A DNA stretch of 32,392 nt from CAVOBC01 sp963693635 (GTDB lineage Bacteria; Pseudomonadota; Gammaproteobacteria; Pseudomonadales; Azotimanducaceae). Made by a program: the position numbers and the translations under genes. The notes under the pieces are model-generated. The model was not told the origin of the DNA and did no database searches. It was given only the letters and a program-made list of their open reading frames with translations. The stretch spans positions 1 to 32,392 of the forward strand of contig CAVOBC010000008.1 in the NCBI GenBank assembly GCA_963693635.1, in the 5' to 3' direction. How positions within the stretch are numbered: the first letter of the stretch is position 1; each line of letters begins with the position of its first letter. Shown one piece after another: positions 1 to 6,553 of the stretch.

Positions 1-119
1 TTCCTAGCTGAGGGCTCTTCCTAGCTGAGGGCTCTTCCTAGCTGAGGGCTCTTCCTAGCTGAGGGCTCTTCCTAGCTGAGGGCTCTTCCTAGCTGAGGGC
101 TCTTCCTAGCTGAGGGCTC
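1..119. repeat. 17-bp tandem repeat array, seven perfect copies
   Basis: The unit ttcctagctgagggctc is repeated head to tail seven times with no mismatch, at 1-17, 18-34, 35-51, 52-68, 69-85, 86-102 and 103-119. The array runs into the left window edge, so its full length is unknown. It lies downstream of rseC. There are no spacers between units, so it is not a CRISPR. Perfect identity suggests recent expansion by slippage. No function can be read from it. Confidence 0.97.
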
Positions 120-205
120 TCGCGTTTCCGGCTCTATGTGAAGCGTGTTTTTTCGACGAGCCATATCCGAAAATGAGATTCGGTGTCTTCCAGATTCTCT
201 CGTTT

Positions 206-685
206 TCACTGAGGGACTTCAGTGCGGGACTTCAGTGGCAGGATGACAGAAACCGCAGGATCCGCAGACCCCAACCTCGCGCCCCAGGCTGCAACGACGC
301 CGCCTGCGAGACCGGCCAGGAAGACCGCACCGTCACCGCCGCCCGCGCCATCAGCGACGAGCGCACCGAGAACAAAGCCCGTTGCAACCACTGCCACGGA
401 CGCCTGAAGGATGGCAAAGGGGTCCATTTCAACCTGAATGCTGTCCCCCGCTTCCAACACGCCCGGTCTTGTCAGCAATGCGGCGGCCAGTTCGTGTACT
501 TGTCGCCCATCTTTTTGTCGTGCCTCTGCGGCGATGGGCTCCCCACCAATCACTGGCGCTCCACGCTTGCCGATCGCAGGGACCTGAGAACAGGACCCGC
601 TACAGCCGGCGCAACCTGGGTCGTCAACCTGAACCCAAAGCCGATTGTCATCTGCCCGTAGCACCGTCAATTGCCGCGCAGTCAC
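206..685 (-). CDS. rseC: RseC/MucC family positive regulator of sigma-E activity
   Basis: This 159-residue inner-membrane protein has the same length as E. coli RseC. The N-terminal cytoplasmic part carries the family cysteine cluster (C25, C28, C32 in DPGCAGCSGSC). Two hydrophobic segments follow at about 91-111 and 119-136. RseC homologues modulate sigma-E and are also linked to reduction of SoxR through the Rsx complex; which role applies here is not visible. The start is GTG at 685, since an in-frame stop lies only eight codons upstream and no other good start exists. An AGGAA lies immediately upstream, unusually close to the start. It is the third gene of rpoE-rseA-rseC, directly after rseA, with rseB missing. 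The last codons contain a 12-bp direct repeat (gggacttcagtg, twice, 213-237). Confidence 0.88.
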   Translation of the reverse strand: MTARQLTVLRADDNRLWVQVDDPGCAGCSGSCSQVPAIGKRGAPVIGGEPIAAEARQKDGRQVHELAAALLTRPGVLEAGDSIQVEMDPFAILQASVAVVATGFVLGALVADGAGGGDGAVFLAGLAGGVVAAWGARLGSADPAVSVILPLKSRTEVPQ

Positions 686-805
686 TTCCTGACGCCAAAC
701 CTGAATCTATGAATCGACATCAATTCCAGAACCCGCCCTATTTATGTCGTTCTTCCGCTGATGCGCCCGTCCCCGTCTCGTTCGAATCGGTTGGATTGGG
801 TTGGA

Positions 806-1429
806 TTAGCGGTCGTCATCGAAAGTTACAACCCGGGAATTCTCATCGCGGGCATTGCGGCCATTCGGCTCGTTGCGCTGCAGGAACGCTTCAACCTCCT
901 GACGCCGCTTTTCATCCAGTTGTCGAAGGCCGTCGCCCGGTTCACTCGCAAGCAACGCGTCTGATCTCCTGTCCCTGTCGCCGCTCACAGAGGGGTCGCT
1001 TGCCAACGCCGCTGGCTGGGCACTAACGGGGCCAGGCGCCACCGCCGCAGCAACGTTCGCGGATTCACCATCACGTGGCAGCAGAACAGATGCTGCAACA
1101 ACCGCGACCGCTATGGTGGCCGCGACGGCCAGACCAGCACCCCAATATCGCCTGTCACCGCTTCGAGGTAGTGGCTGGAGAGTTGGTTGAACTGACTCGT
1201 CAAAAGGCTCGTTTACCACGTCTGCCTGGACCCGCGTGAAAAGCTGGCTGTGGTCGTGCTCCGAGAATTTTTCTTCGCCGCGTGCAGCGGAACGGACCCA
1301 CTGCTGCTTGAGGATGGCCTCGCGCGCGTGTCCGTCGGCAGGCAATTGCCGCAAGAGCCGATGGACTTCGATTTCGCTCGCTTCACCATCGATGAAGGCT
1401 GACATGGACTCCATGAGTTTTTCCGTCAC
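806..1429 (-). CDS. rseA: RseA/MucA family anti-sigma-E factor
   Basis: This 207-residue single-pass inner-membrane protein would hold RpoE inactive until regulated proteolysis under envelope stress. The N-terminal part (about 1-70) looks like the RseA sigma-binding domain, with MSAFIDGEASEIEVHRLL near the start. One transmembrane helix spans about 96-117, followed by a short periplasmic tail. The start is GTG at 1429, supported by AAGGAG six bases upstream. It lies 345 bp downstream of rpoE and 120 bp before rseC. RseB, which normally follows and protects RseA from DegS, is not encoded here. The periplasmic tail ends in a charged stretch (VVTFDDDR), so the DegS cleavage site cannot be assigned by eye. 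Confidence 0.88.
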   Translation of the reverse strand: MTEKLMESMSAFIDGEASEIEVHRLLRQLPADGHAREAILKQQWVRSAARGEEKFSEHDHSQLFTRVQADVVNEPFDESVQPTLQPLPRSGDRRYWGAGLAVAATIAVAVVAASVLLPRDGESANVAAAVAPGPVSAQPAALASDPSVSGDRDRRSDALLASEPGDGLRQLDEKRRQEVEAFLQRNEPNGRNARDENSRVVTFDDDR

Positions 1430-1675
1430 CGGCTACTCCTTGTTCCTCTCGTCACTATTTCCATCTTTCTGTCTTTTCGTCTTCCGTCTACTGTCGCCTA
1501 CTTCAGTCTAATTGAGGCGACACCCTGTCGGTTCTACCTCGTGGCGTCGTGGCACCTCACGGGTCGCGAATAGAGCTTTGATTACCGTACGCCGATTTCG
1601 TTCCGAATGCTGAGCCGACGGCAAATGAACGTTGGTGGCCCCCGCGTCATTCTTCCCGACGACCCTCGTGTGCGC

Positions 1676-1768
1676 TCTGTCTATCCGGCGCCCTCTGTCT
1701 ATTCCGGCGTTCATCGTCCATCCCGGCGCCCAGTGTCTATCCAGGCGCCCAGTGTCTTGCGCCGTGCC
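1676..1768. repeat. Degenerate 18-19 bp tandem repeats between rpoE and rseA
   Basis: Five adjacent imperfect units begin at 1676, 1694, 1713, 1732 and 1751. They approximate tctgtctatcccggcgccc on the plus strand. The block ends 7 bp from the rpoE stop codon and lies in the unusually long (345 bp) rpoE-rseA gap. The rest of that gap (1430-1675) holds no convincing gene; a 68-codon minus-strand reading frame there has no recognisable features. Confidence 0.8.
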
Positions 1769-1774
1769 ATGTCA

Positions 1775-2359
1775 TCACTTCAGGCCGTCAATCTGTTTCT
1801 CGATGGCCTCTCGTGCCCGGAATATCCGAGACCTCACGGTGCCAACCGGGCATTCCATAACCTGTGCGATCTGATCGTAGCTGAGGCCGTCAAACTCACG
1901 CAGCGTCACCGCGAGTTTCAACTCCTCCGGCAAACCGGCGATGGCACCGAACACCGCACCCTCGAGCTCCTCAGTCGCCAGCAGGGCCTCTGGGGACGTC
2001 GCATCACTGAGACGCGCACCCACATGCTCCCCGAATTCACCATCGCTCACATCAAGATCCCTGTCCGGGGGACGCCGTGCACGGGACACGAGATGGTTCT
2101 TGGCCGTGTTAATCGCAATCCGGTACAGCCAGGTATAGAACGCGCTTTCACCCCGGAAGCGCGGCAACGCCCGATACGCCTTCAGGAAGGCGTCCTGCGC
2201 CACATCCAAAACCTCGTCCCGATCACGTACGTAGCGGCCGATGAGCGCAACGATCTTGTGCTGATACTTCAGCACAAGCAGATCGAAGGCGCCTTTATCA
2301 CCCCTCTGAACCCGTTCTACTAATCCCCGGTCTGTTTCTGGCACCGACTGCTCCACCAC
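1775..2359 (-). CDS. rpoE: RNA polymerase sigma-E factor RpoE (AlgU/RpoE)
   Basis: This 194-residue ECF sigma factor directs RNA polymerase to envelope-stress promoters. Region 2 (about 25-95) contains the family sequences around YQHKIVALIGRYV and ALPRFRGESAFYTWLYRI. Region 4 (about 135-188) contains the helix-turn-helix LSYDQIAQVMECPVGTVRSR. The start is GTG at 2359 (or the next GTG codon). It aligns with the E. coli N terminus (VERVQRGDKGAFDLL), although no strong Shine-Dalgarno sequence is visible. It is first in rpoE-rseA-rseC and divergent from nadB, the arrangement seen in many Gammaproteobacteria. A sigma-E-like promoter upstream suggests autoregulation. Confidence 0.97.
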   Translation of the reverse strand: MVEQSVPETDRGLVERVQRGDKGAFDLLVLKYQHKIVALIGRYVRDRDEVLDVAQDAFLKAYRALPRFRGESAFYTWLYRIAINTAKNHLVSRARRPPDRDLDVSDGEFGEHVGARLSDATSPEALLATEELEGAVFGAIAGLPEELKLAVTLREFDGLSYDQIAQVMECPVGTVRSRIFRAREAIEKQIDGLK

Positions 2360-2401
2360 GGAATGCCGGGAGTATATAGCGGCATCGGCAACCGTTCTCT
2401 A

Positions 2402-2428
2402 GTAGACAGGCCCTCGGCGGATTAGTTC
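2402..2428 (-). promoter_or_regulatory. Candidate sigma-E promoter of rpoE
   Basis: On the minus strand GAACTA (2423-2428) is followed after 16 bases by TCTAC (2402-2406). The sigma-E/AlgU consensus is GAACTT-N16-TCTGA or TCTAA, so nine of eleven positions fit. It lies about 43 bp upstream of the rpoE GTG codon, where autoregulatory promoters of rpoE/algU usually sit. Confidence 0.5.
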
Positions 2429-2477
2429 TCGCCTCCAGACCCAGATTGCCACCACGCCCGGCCACGTTGAGGCAATC

Positions 2478-2503
2478 GACAGCCTGTTTTTTGTTAGGCT
2501 GTC
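2478..2503 (+). promoter_or_regulatory. Hairpin in the nadB leader
   Basis: A perfect 8-bp stem, gacagcct (2478-2485) and aggctgtc (2496-2503), encloses a T-rich 10-base loop. It ends 26 bases upstream of the preferred nadB start at 2530. It could be a regulator binding site or an RNA structure affecting nadB. No known riboswitch class was recognised. Confidence 0.5.
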
Positions 2504-2529
2504 CCCTCATTTTCCTCGCGCGAGACCCC

Positions 2530-4152
2530 GTGACCGGACACCATCAGCACGACGTCCTCATCATCGGCAGCGGCGCAGCAGGCATGACCCTTGCCCTCAA
2601 GCTGCCGTCCGAATACCGGGTCGCAATGCTCTGCAAAGACGTCGCGAGCGAAGGCAGTACGTATTACGCTCAGGGCGGCGTCGCTGCTGTAATGGATGAA
2701 TACGATACGTTTGAGTCGCACATCGCCGACACCCTGGAGGCTGGCGCCGGCCTCTGCCATCGGGACGCCGTCGAGTTCACTGTTGAACGCTCCTCCGCCG
2801 TGATCGACTGGCTGATCGAGCTCGGGGTCCAGTTCGACAAGGAATCCGGCACCAATCAGTACCACTTGACCCGCGAAGGGGGCCACAGTCATCGCCGGGT
2901 CATCCACGCCGCCGATGCCACCGGCAGGGAGATCGCTGTCACCCTGAAGCAGCAACTCGACCGCACAGACAACGTCTCGCTGTACGAACGATACGTAGCC
3001 GTTGACCTCATCACCCAGGACAAGGTTGACCAGCGCGGCACGCGCTGCCTCGGAGCATACGTGCTGAATCTCGTGACCGGCAACGTGGAGTTGTTTCGCG
3101 CGTCGTTTGTCATCATCGCGACGGGCGGCGCATCGAAGGTTTATCTGTACACCAGCAACCCGGATACGGCGAGCGGCGACGGTCTCGCCATGGCCTGGCG
3201 CGCTGGGTGTCGGGTGGCCAATATGGAGTTCAACCAGTTCCACCCCACCTGTCTTTACCACCCCGACGCCAAGTCCTTTCTGGTCACCGAGGCGTTGCGG
3301 GGTGAGGGGGCGCGACTACTCCTGCCGGATGGTAGCCGCTTCATGGAGAACTTCGACGAGCGCCTTGAACTTGCGCCACGAGACATCGTCGCGCGTGCCA
3401 TTGACCATGAGATGAAACGGCTCGGATGCGATTGCGTGTACCTCGACATTTCGCACAAGGACCCGGACTTCATCGTCAGTCACTTCCCCACCATTCATGC
3501 ACGCTGCCTCGAACTCGGCATCGACATGACCAGGAACCCCATTCCAATAGTGCCCGCGGCCCATTACACCTGTGGCGGCATCGTGACTGATCTGGCGGGC
3601 CTGACTGACATTCCGAATCTCTATGCCATTGGCGAGGCGAGCTTCACCGGATTGCATGGCGCGAATCGAATGGCGTCCAACTCGTTGCTTGAATGCATGG
3701 TCTTTGCGACCGCCGCTGCGCAACACATTGCGGAACAACCGCTAACGGCACCACCCAACGTACAGATTCCCGCCTGGGATGACTCGCTCGTGACCGATTC
3801 CGATGAGGACGTCATCATCTCTCACAACTGGGATGAGTTGCGGCGCTTTATGTGGGATTACGTTGGCATCGTGCGCACCGACAAGCGCCTGCAGCGTGCG
3901 CGGCGCCGGGTCCAACTGCTGATTCAGGAGATCAACGAGTATTACTCCAACTACCACATCAGCAGTGACCTGATTGAACTCAGGAATCTGACTCAGGTCG
4001 CTGACCTCATCATTCAGTCAGCGATTCGCCGCAAGGAGAGTCGCGGGTTGCACTACACGCTCGACTACCCCGACGTGCTGCCGGCCCCTGCTGACACGAT
4101 ATTAGTGCCACCGAGTTACATCGGCGCGGGACATGTCCCAGCGCCGATATAA
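2530..4152 (+). CDS. nadB: L-aspartate oxidase NadB
   Basis: NadB is an FAD enzyme that oxidises L-aspartate to iminoaspartate, the first step of de novo NAD synthesis, acting with quinolinate synthase NadA (not in the window). The N-terminal FAD-binding loop is GSGAAG at residues 13-18. QGGVAAV, the HPTCLYHP region, AHYTCGGI and GLHGANRMASNSLLE near the C terminus are characteristic. The reading frame opens earlier, at 2446, but those 28 residues do not resemble NadB. GTG at 2530 gives 540 residues, the E. coli length, and an N terminus close to the flavin fold. The ribosome binding site is weak. The gene is divergent from rpoE. Confidence 0.96.
   Translation: MTGHHQHDVLIIGSGAAGMTLALKLPSEYRVAMLCKDVASEGSTYYAQGGVAAVMDEYDTFESHIADTLEAGAGLCHRDAVEFTVERSSAVIDWLIELGVQFDKESGTNQYHLTREGGHSHRRVIHAADATGREIAVTLKQQLDRTDNVSLYERYVAVDLITQDKVDQRGTRCLGAYVLNLVTGNVELFRASFVIIATGGASKVYLYTSNPDTASGDGLAMAWRAGCRVANMEFNQFHPTCLYHPDAKSFLVTEALRGEGARLLLPDGSRFMENFDERLELAPRDIVARAIDHEMKRLGCDCVYLDISHKDPDFIVSHFPTIHARCLELGIDMTRNPIPIVPAAHYTCGGIVTDLAGLTDIPNLYAIGEASFTGLHGANRMASNSLLECMVFATAAAQHIAEQPLTAPPNVQIPAWDDSLVTDSDEDVIISHNWDELRRFMWDYVGIVRTDKRLQRARRRVQLLIQEINEYYSNYHISSDLIELRNLTQVADLIIQSAIRRKESRGLHYTLDYPDVLPAPADTILVPPSYIGAGHVPAPI
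4120..4148. terminator. Long inverted repeat at the end of nadB
   Basis: atcggcgc (4120-4127) pairs with gcgccgat (4141-4148), and the interior gggaca/tgtccc is also self-complementary, giving an almost perfect 29-bp palindrome over the last nadB codons. It lies between convergent nadB and the minus-strand reductase gene, so it may act as a bidirectional terminator. No T tract follows, so a purely intrinsic terminator is uncertain. Confidence 0.5.
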
Positions 4153-4181
4153 CCAATCGATGGGTTGGCCGCCCGCGCAGG

Positions 4182-5204
4182 TCAGGTGAAATAAGACTTC
4201 GACATCGCGGCCGCGGCGAAGTTTTCCTTCAGGTGTTGCCACGTCTGCGAGTCTGCGTTGACCGCATCCAGACCGTGCGCGAGCACGTAGGCATAGCTGC
4301 GCTGAAAGGCGGTCAGCTTTGCGCTTAGCAGCTGCGGATCGTAGTACCCGTCGTATGCGTCAGGATTGCCCCACCCAAGAAAACGCCGACCAGCCAGATA
4401 ACGACCGGCCTTCATGCCGATCAGTCCCATCCCTGCCTCGTGGGCAGCGGCCAGCACCGGTTGCAGTTGGATGAGTGGCGGCGTGCCGTCGAGCAGCGCT
4501 CTTGTCTCCCAGTCGTACCAACCGCCCGGCGTGATGGCGATCTGAGCGAGGTCAAAGCGACCACTCTTCGCTGCCGCCAGCAGGACATTCTGCGCATTCT
4601 CGTGCGTCGACAAGCCGAGATACTTGACCTTGCCGGCATCGCGCGCCGTCTCGAACGCCTGATACATCTCGTCACTCTCGATCAGGGACACGTTCTTCGC
4701 AGCCATGATGTAGTAGGCGTCCACCTGCTCGACCCCAAGCCCCTTCAGACTCCGGTCCAGCCATGACGACCAATTGGCCGCGGCATCACGTCGCTTCTCC
4801 GCCGAGAGTACCTCGTCCGCATCCATCTCGACTTGTGGTGTCGCCTTTGAGATGAGAAACGCCTTATCTCTGCGTCCTTTGAGGAAGACCCCCAGGTGGT
4901 GCTCCGCCTCACCGTAGTAGTCGCTGTAACCGACGTCGAAAACATTGACCCCGGCATCCGCCGCCGGTGCCAGCAGATCTTTGGACTGGCCACTCGAGAG
5001 CGCGGCACCACAACCGAACACCAGCCGACTGCCGTTGAACCCGGTGCGCCCGAGCCGTCGGTAGTCCATCCTGGGCCAAGCGTCGGTCGATCCTTTGGCG
5101 TCTTCAACCGCCGCTTTGATGCTCCCCGACCGCAGCAGAGTTTGACCACCGATTCCGGCCATGGCCATTGCGTTGAGAAAACCTCGTCGTGTCGTTCGCG
5201 GCAT
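4182..5204 (-). CDS. Tat-signal aldo/keto reductase-like protein lacking the catalytic His
   Basis: This 340-residue protein starts with a twin-arginine signal (TTRRGFLNAMAMAGIGG), predicting export of a folded, probably cofactor-bound protein. The rest is an aldo/keto reductase TIM barrel: LGRTGFNGSRLVFGCG, then DVGYSDYYGEAEHHLG (D90 and Y97), then SK at 119-120, then the strand before the usual catalytic His. That strand reads VDAYYIMAAK, placing Met167 where His is expected in the family motif (LYLIH). Three of four tetrad residues therefore remain. The start is ATG at 5204 because GGAGGA lies just upstream and the Tat motif begins four residues in; the frame stays open to 5372 without merit. 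It follows ygfX and may be cotranscribed with it. The substrate is unknown. Confidence 0.82.
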   Translation of the reverse strand: MPRTTRRGFLNAMAMAGIGGQTLLRSGSIKAAVEDAKGSTDAWPRMDYRRLGRTGFNGSRLVFGCGAALSSGQSKDLLAPAADAGVNVFDVGYSDYYGEAEHHLGVFLKGRRDKAFLISKATPQVEMDADEVLSAEKRRDAAANWSSWLDRSLKGLGVEQVDAYYIMAAKNVSLIESDEMYQAFETARDAGKVKYLGLSTHENAQNVLLAAAKSGRFDLAQIAITPGGWYDWETRALLDGTPPLIQLQPVLAAAHEAGMGLIGMKAGRYLAGRRFLGWGNPDAYDGYYDPQLLSAKLTAFQRSYAYVLAHGLDAVNADSQTWQHLKENFAAAAMSKSYFT

Positions 5205-5255
5205 GTTAGTCCTCCGATCTTCGGTTCTTCTTAGTCTGAATGAAACACGATGCGC

Positions 5256-5307
5256 TTCGTTACGCGTGCGCAATTCGGTCAAGTGTGCGCTTCGGTCAAG
5301 CGTGCGC
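5256..5307. repeat. 17-bp tandem repeat upstream of the reductase gene
   Basis: ttcggtcaagtgtgcgc (5274-5290) is followed directly by ttcggtcaagcgtgcgc (5291-5307), with one mismatch. A diverged third copy (ttcgttacgcgtgcgc, 5256-5271) precedes them. The unit length equals that of the array at 1-119, but the sequence is unrelated. The block separates the end of ygfX from the Tat reductase gene. Confidence 0.85.
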
Positions 5308-5368
5308 TTCTGCAAAGCACCCGGCTTGAGTACGTAGCTCGTCCTCCCGCGCACCATTAACGATCGAC

Positions 5369-5839
5369 TCATCGACCCGACGTCATTCCCGATTGACGGG
5401 GCATGCCCAAGCGAAGAAACACCCTCAAGCGTCGGTGGACATCATGGTCGATGCTGTCGTGCCAGATTGCCACGGCGTACCGCTGATTACGAGCACCACA
5501 AAAGCGCAGTACCACTAGCGCGGGGGTCACGATCAGATCCCCGGGCAATGCATCGCTCAGCACAACGTCATCGACCTCGCCGTCCGCGCGGACCAATTGC
5601 CAGCCCGCGACGCGATGTGTGATGGCAAGGACAGCATCTGGCGCCAGTAAAAGGCAGGCGGCATGCATTCGATCGGCAAGATAGAGCAAGAGAGCGAGCG
5701 AGAGTGACGCCGCCATGATCGCAGGCACGACACTGATCCAGACAGCCGCGATGCCAAACAAACAGGAAACAATCATTAGCAGCGTGTAGGTCGTTGAGGG
5801 CCGCAGATTGAGGTCAAAGTGTTCGTCAAAGTGGGACAT
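5369..5839 (-). CDS. ygfX: YgfX/CptA family small membrane protein
   Basis: This 156-residue protein has two adjacent hydrophobic segments near the N terminus (about 18-54) and a soluble C-terminal domain, the architecture of the YgfX family. It lies immediately downstream of sdhE, as in E. coli, with a 32-bp gap. In E. coli YgfX was described as the CptA toxin of a CptAB system and was also studied as a partner of SdhE; its true role is debated. The sequence is diverged, so the identification rests mainly on synteny, size and topology. The start is ATG at 5839, and no strong ribosome binding site is seen. Confidence 0.72.
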   Translation of the reverse strand: MSHFDEHFDLNLRPSTTYTLLMIVSCLFGIAAVWISVVPAIMAASLSLALLLYLADRMHAACLLLAPDAVLAITHRVAGWQLVRADGEVDDVVLSDALPGDLIVTPALVVLRFCGARNQRYAVAIWHDSIDHDVHRRLRVFLRLGMPRQSGMTSGR

Positions 5840-5871
5840 CTGAGGAGACTCAGCGTTGTCTCTCGCGCGAA

Positions 5872-6126
5872 TCAGGCAGGCTGGATGCGGGCAAGGATGG
5901 TCTCGACCATCGCAGCGAATGCGGGATCGCAGGGACAGGTCTTGCGACTGAACCAGGACAAGAGATCAGGATCATCTTCGTCCAACAGTCCAACAAACGT
6001 CTGCTGATCCGACGCGTCAAGATCGTCGAAGGCTTCCTCAAGAAACGGCCCGAGGAGTAAGTCGAGCTCCAGCATGCCACGCCGGCAGCGCCATCGAAGC
6101 TTCTTTTTAAAGACCTCATCGAACAT
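5872..6126 (-). CDS. sdhE: FAD assembly factor SdhE
   Basis: This is an 84-residue cytoplasmic protein of the SdhE/YgfY/CptB family. It promotes covalent flavinylation of the succinate dehydrogenase flavoprotein subunit. The diagnostic RGMLELD motif (residues 16-22, RGxxE core) and the acidic EDDPDLLSWF segment are present, and the length is normal for the family. The start is ATG at 6126, because upstream sequence in this frame has no similarity to SdhE and consists of repeat-derived DNA. The start region is unusual: a 10-bp sequence containing ATG is repeated three times and each ATG lies in a different frame. The gene is divergent from ygfZ, as in E. coli. Confidence 0.93.
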   Translation of the reverse strand: MFDEVFKKKLRWRCRRGMLELDLLLGPFLEEAFDDLDASDQQTFVGLLDEDDPDLLSWFSRKTCPCDPAFAAMVETILARIQPA

Positions 6127-6152
6127 AAGAATCGAACATAAGCGAACATAAG
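6118..6152. repeat. Three 10-bp repeats covering the sdhE start codon
   Basis: cgaacataag occurs at 6120-6129, 6133-6142 and 6143-6152 on the plus strand. Read on the minus strand, each copy supplies an ATG (ending at 6124, 6137 and 6147) in a different frame. Only the proximal one opens sdhE. The middle one encodes a seven-codon peptide (MFDSYVR) whose stop overlaps the start of sdhE. Confidence 0.9.
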
Positions 6153-6190
6153 AAAGGTGGCTAAAACGCCTTCGGTCTCGCGGGAAACCC

Positions 6191-6340
6191 AAGCTAGTTC
6201 TTGTCCCAGGATTGTCATCCTGACAATTTTTCGGCGTCGGTTTGCAAGCAAACCTCGCATTTTCCTGAAAATGGCGGTGCATCCCTGCACCGCACACCAG
6301 TGCCCGCCCCAGAACGTAGTTCCGGGACAGAAACTAGCTT
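6191..6340 (+). repeat. Dispersed multi-palindrome intergenic element, copy 1
   Basis: This is a complete copy of an element seen three times in the window. The ends are imperfect inverted repeats of about 20 bp (aagctagttcttgtccca at the left; the complement of aagctagtttctgtcccg at the right). Inside are three palindromes: attgtca/tgacaat (6211-6227), ggtttgc/gcaaacc (6239-6254) and ggtgca/tgcacc (6276-6291). It lies between divergent sdhE and ygfZ. No coding capacity is evident. It resembles REP-, NEMIS- or MITE-type nonautonomous repeats, but I do not recognise the family. Confidence 0.9.
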
Positions 6341-6541
6341 ACCAACATCGGCTGGCGTAGGTTGTAAGTGATTGGCCTCTCTTGTGTGAGCCATTCGCCG
6401 GGTCTCGCCTGCAGGATCAACAGGAAACGTGTCGAGTCTCGATCTCCATCTGGCGATTCGGCACGACTCAAACAAGCGCCCTCGCAGCTCGCGCCCTGGG
6501 TCTGCCCGTTTTTTGTCGCTTTAGGTTTGCCGCTTTAGGTT

Positions 6542-6547
6542 TACAAT
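6542..6547 (+). promoter_or_regulatory. Possible -10 element immediately upstream of ygfZ
   Basis: TACAAT (6542-6547) lies six bases before the ygfZ ATG, so transcription would begin at or next to the start codon, implying a leaderless or nearly leaderless mRNA. There is no Shine-Dalgarno sequence before ygfZ, which fits. No good -35 box at 17 bp is present. A 12-bp direct repeat (cgctttaggttt, twice) precedes it at 6518-6542. Confidence 0.3.
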
Positions 6548-6553
6548 CATCCT

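Noticed and set aside
1..119. CRISPR array
   Set aside because: Units are directly adjacent with no spacers and only 17 bp long; no cas genes are present.
1508..1714. 68-codon minus-strand frame between rpoE and rseA as a small protein
   Set aside because: It overlaps degenerate tandem repeats, has no ribosome binding site and no hydrophobic segment or motif; it is not a fragment of RseB.
1607..2323. 238-codon plus-strand open frame opposite rpoE and the repeat block
   Set aside because: RpoE on the minus strand is unambiguous; this frame has no recognisable domain and no ribosome binding site.
2446..2529. 28-residue N-terminal extension of NadB
   Set aside because: It includes the leader hairpin, lacks NadB similarity, and starting at 2530 gives the normal 540-residue length.
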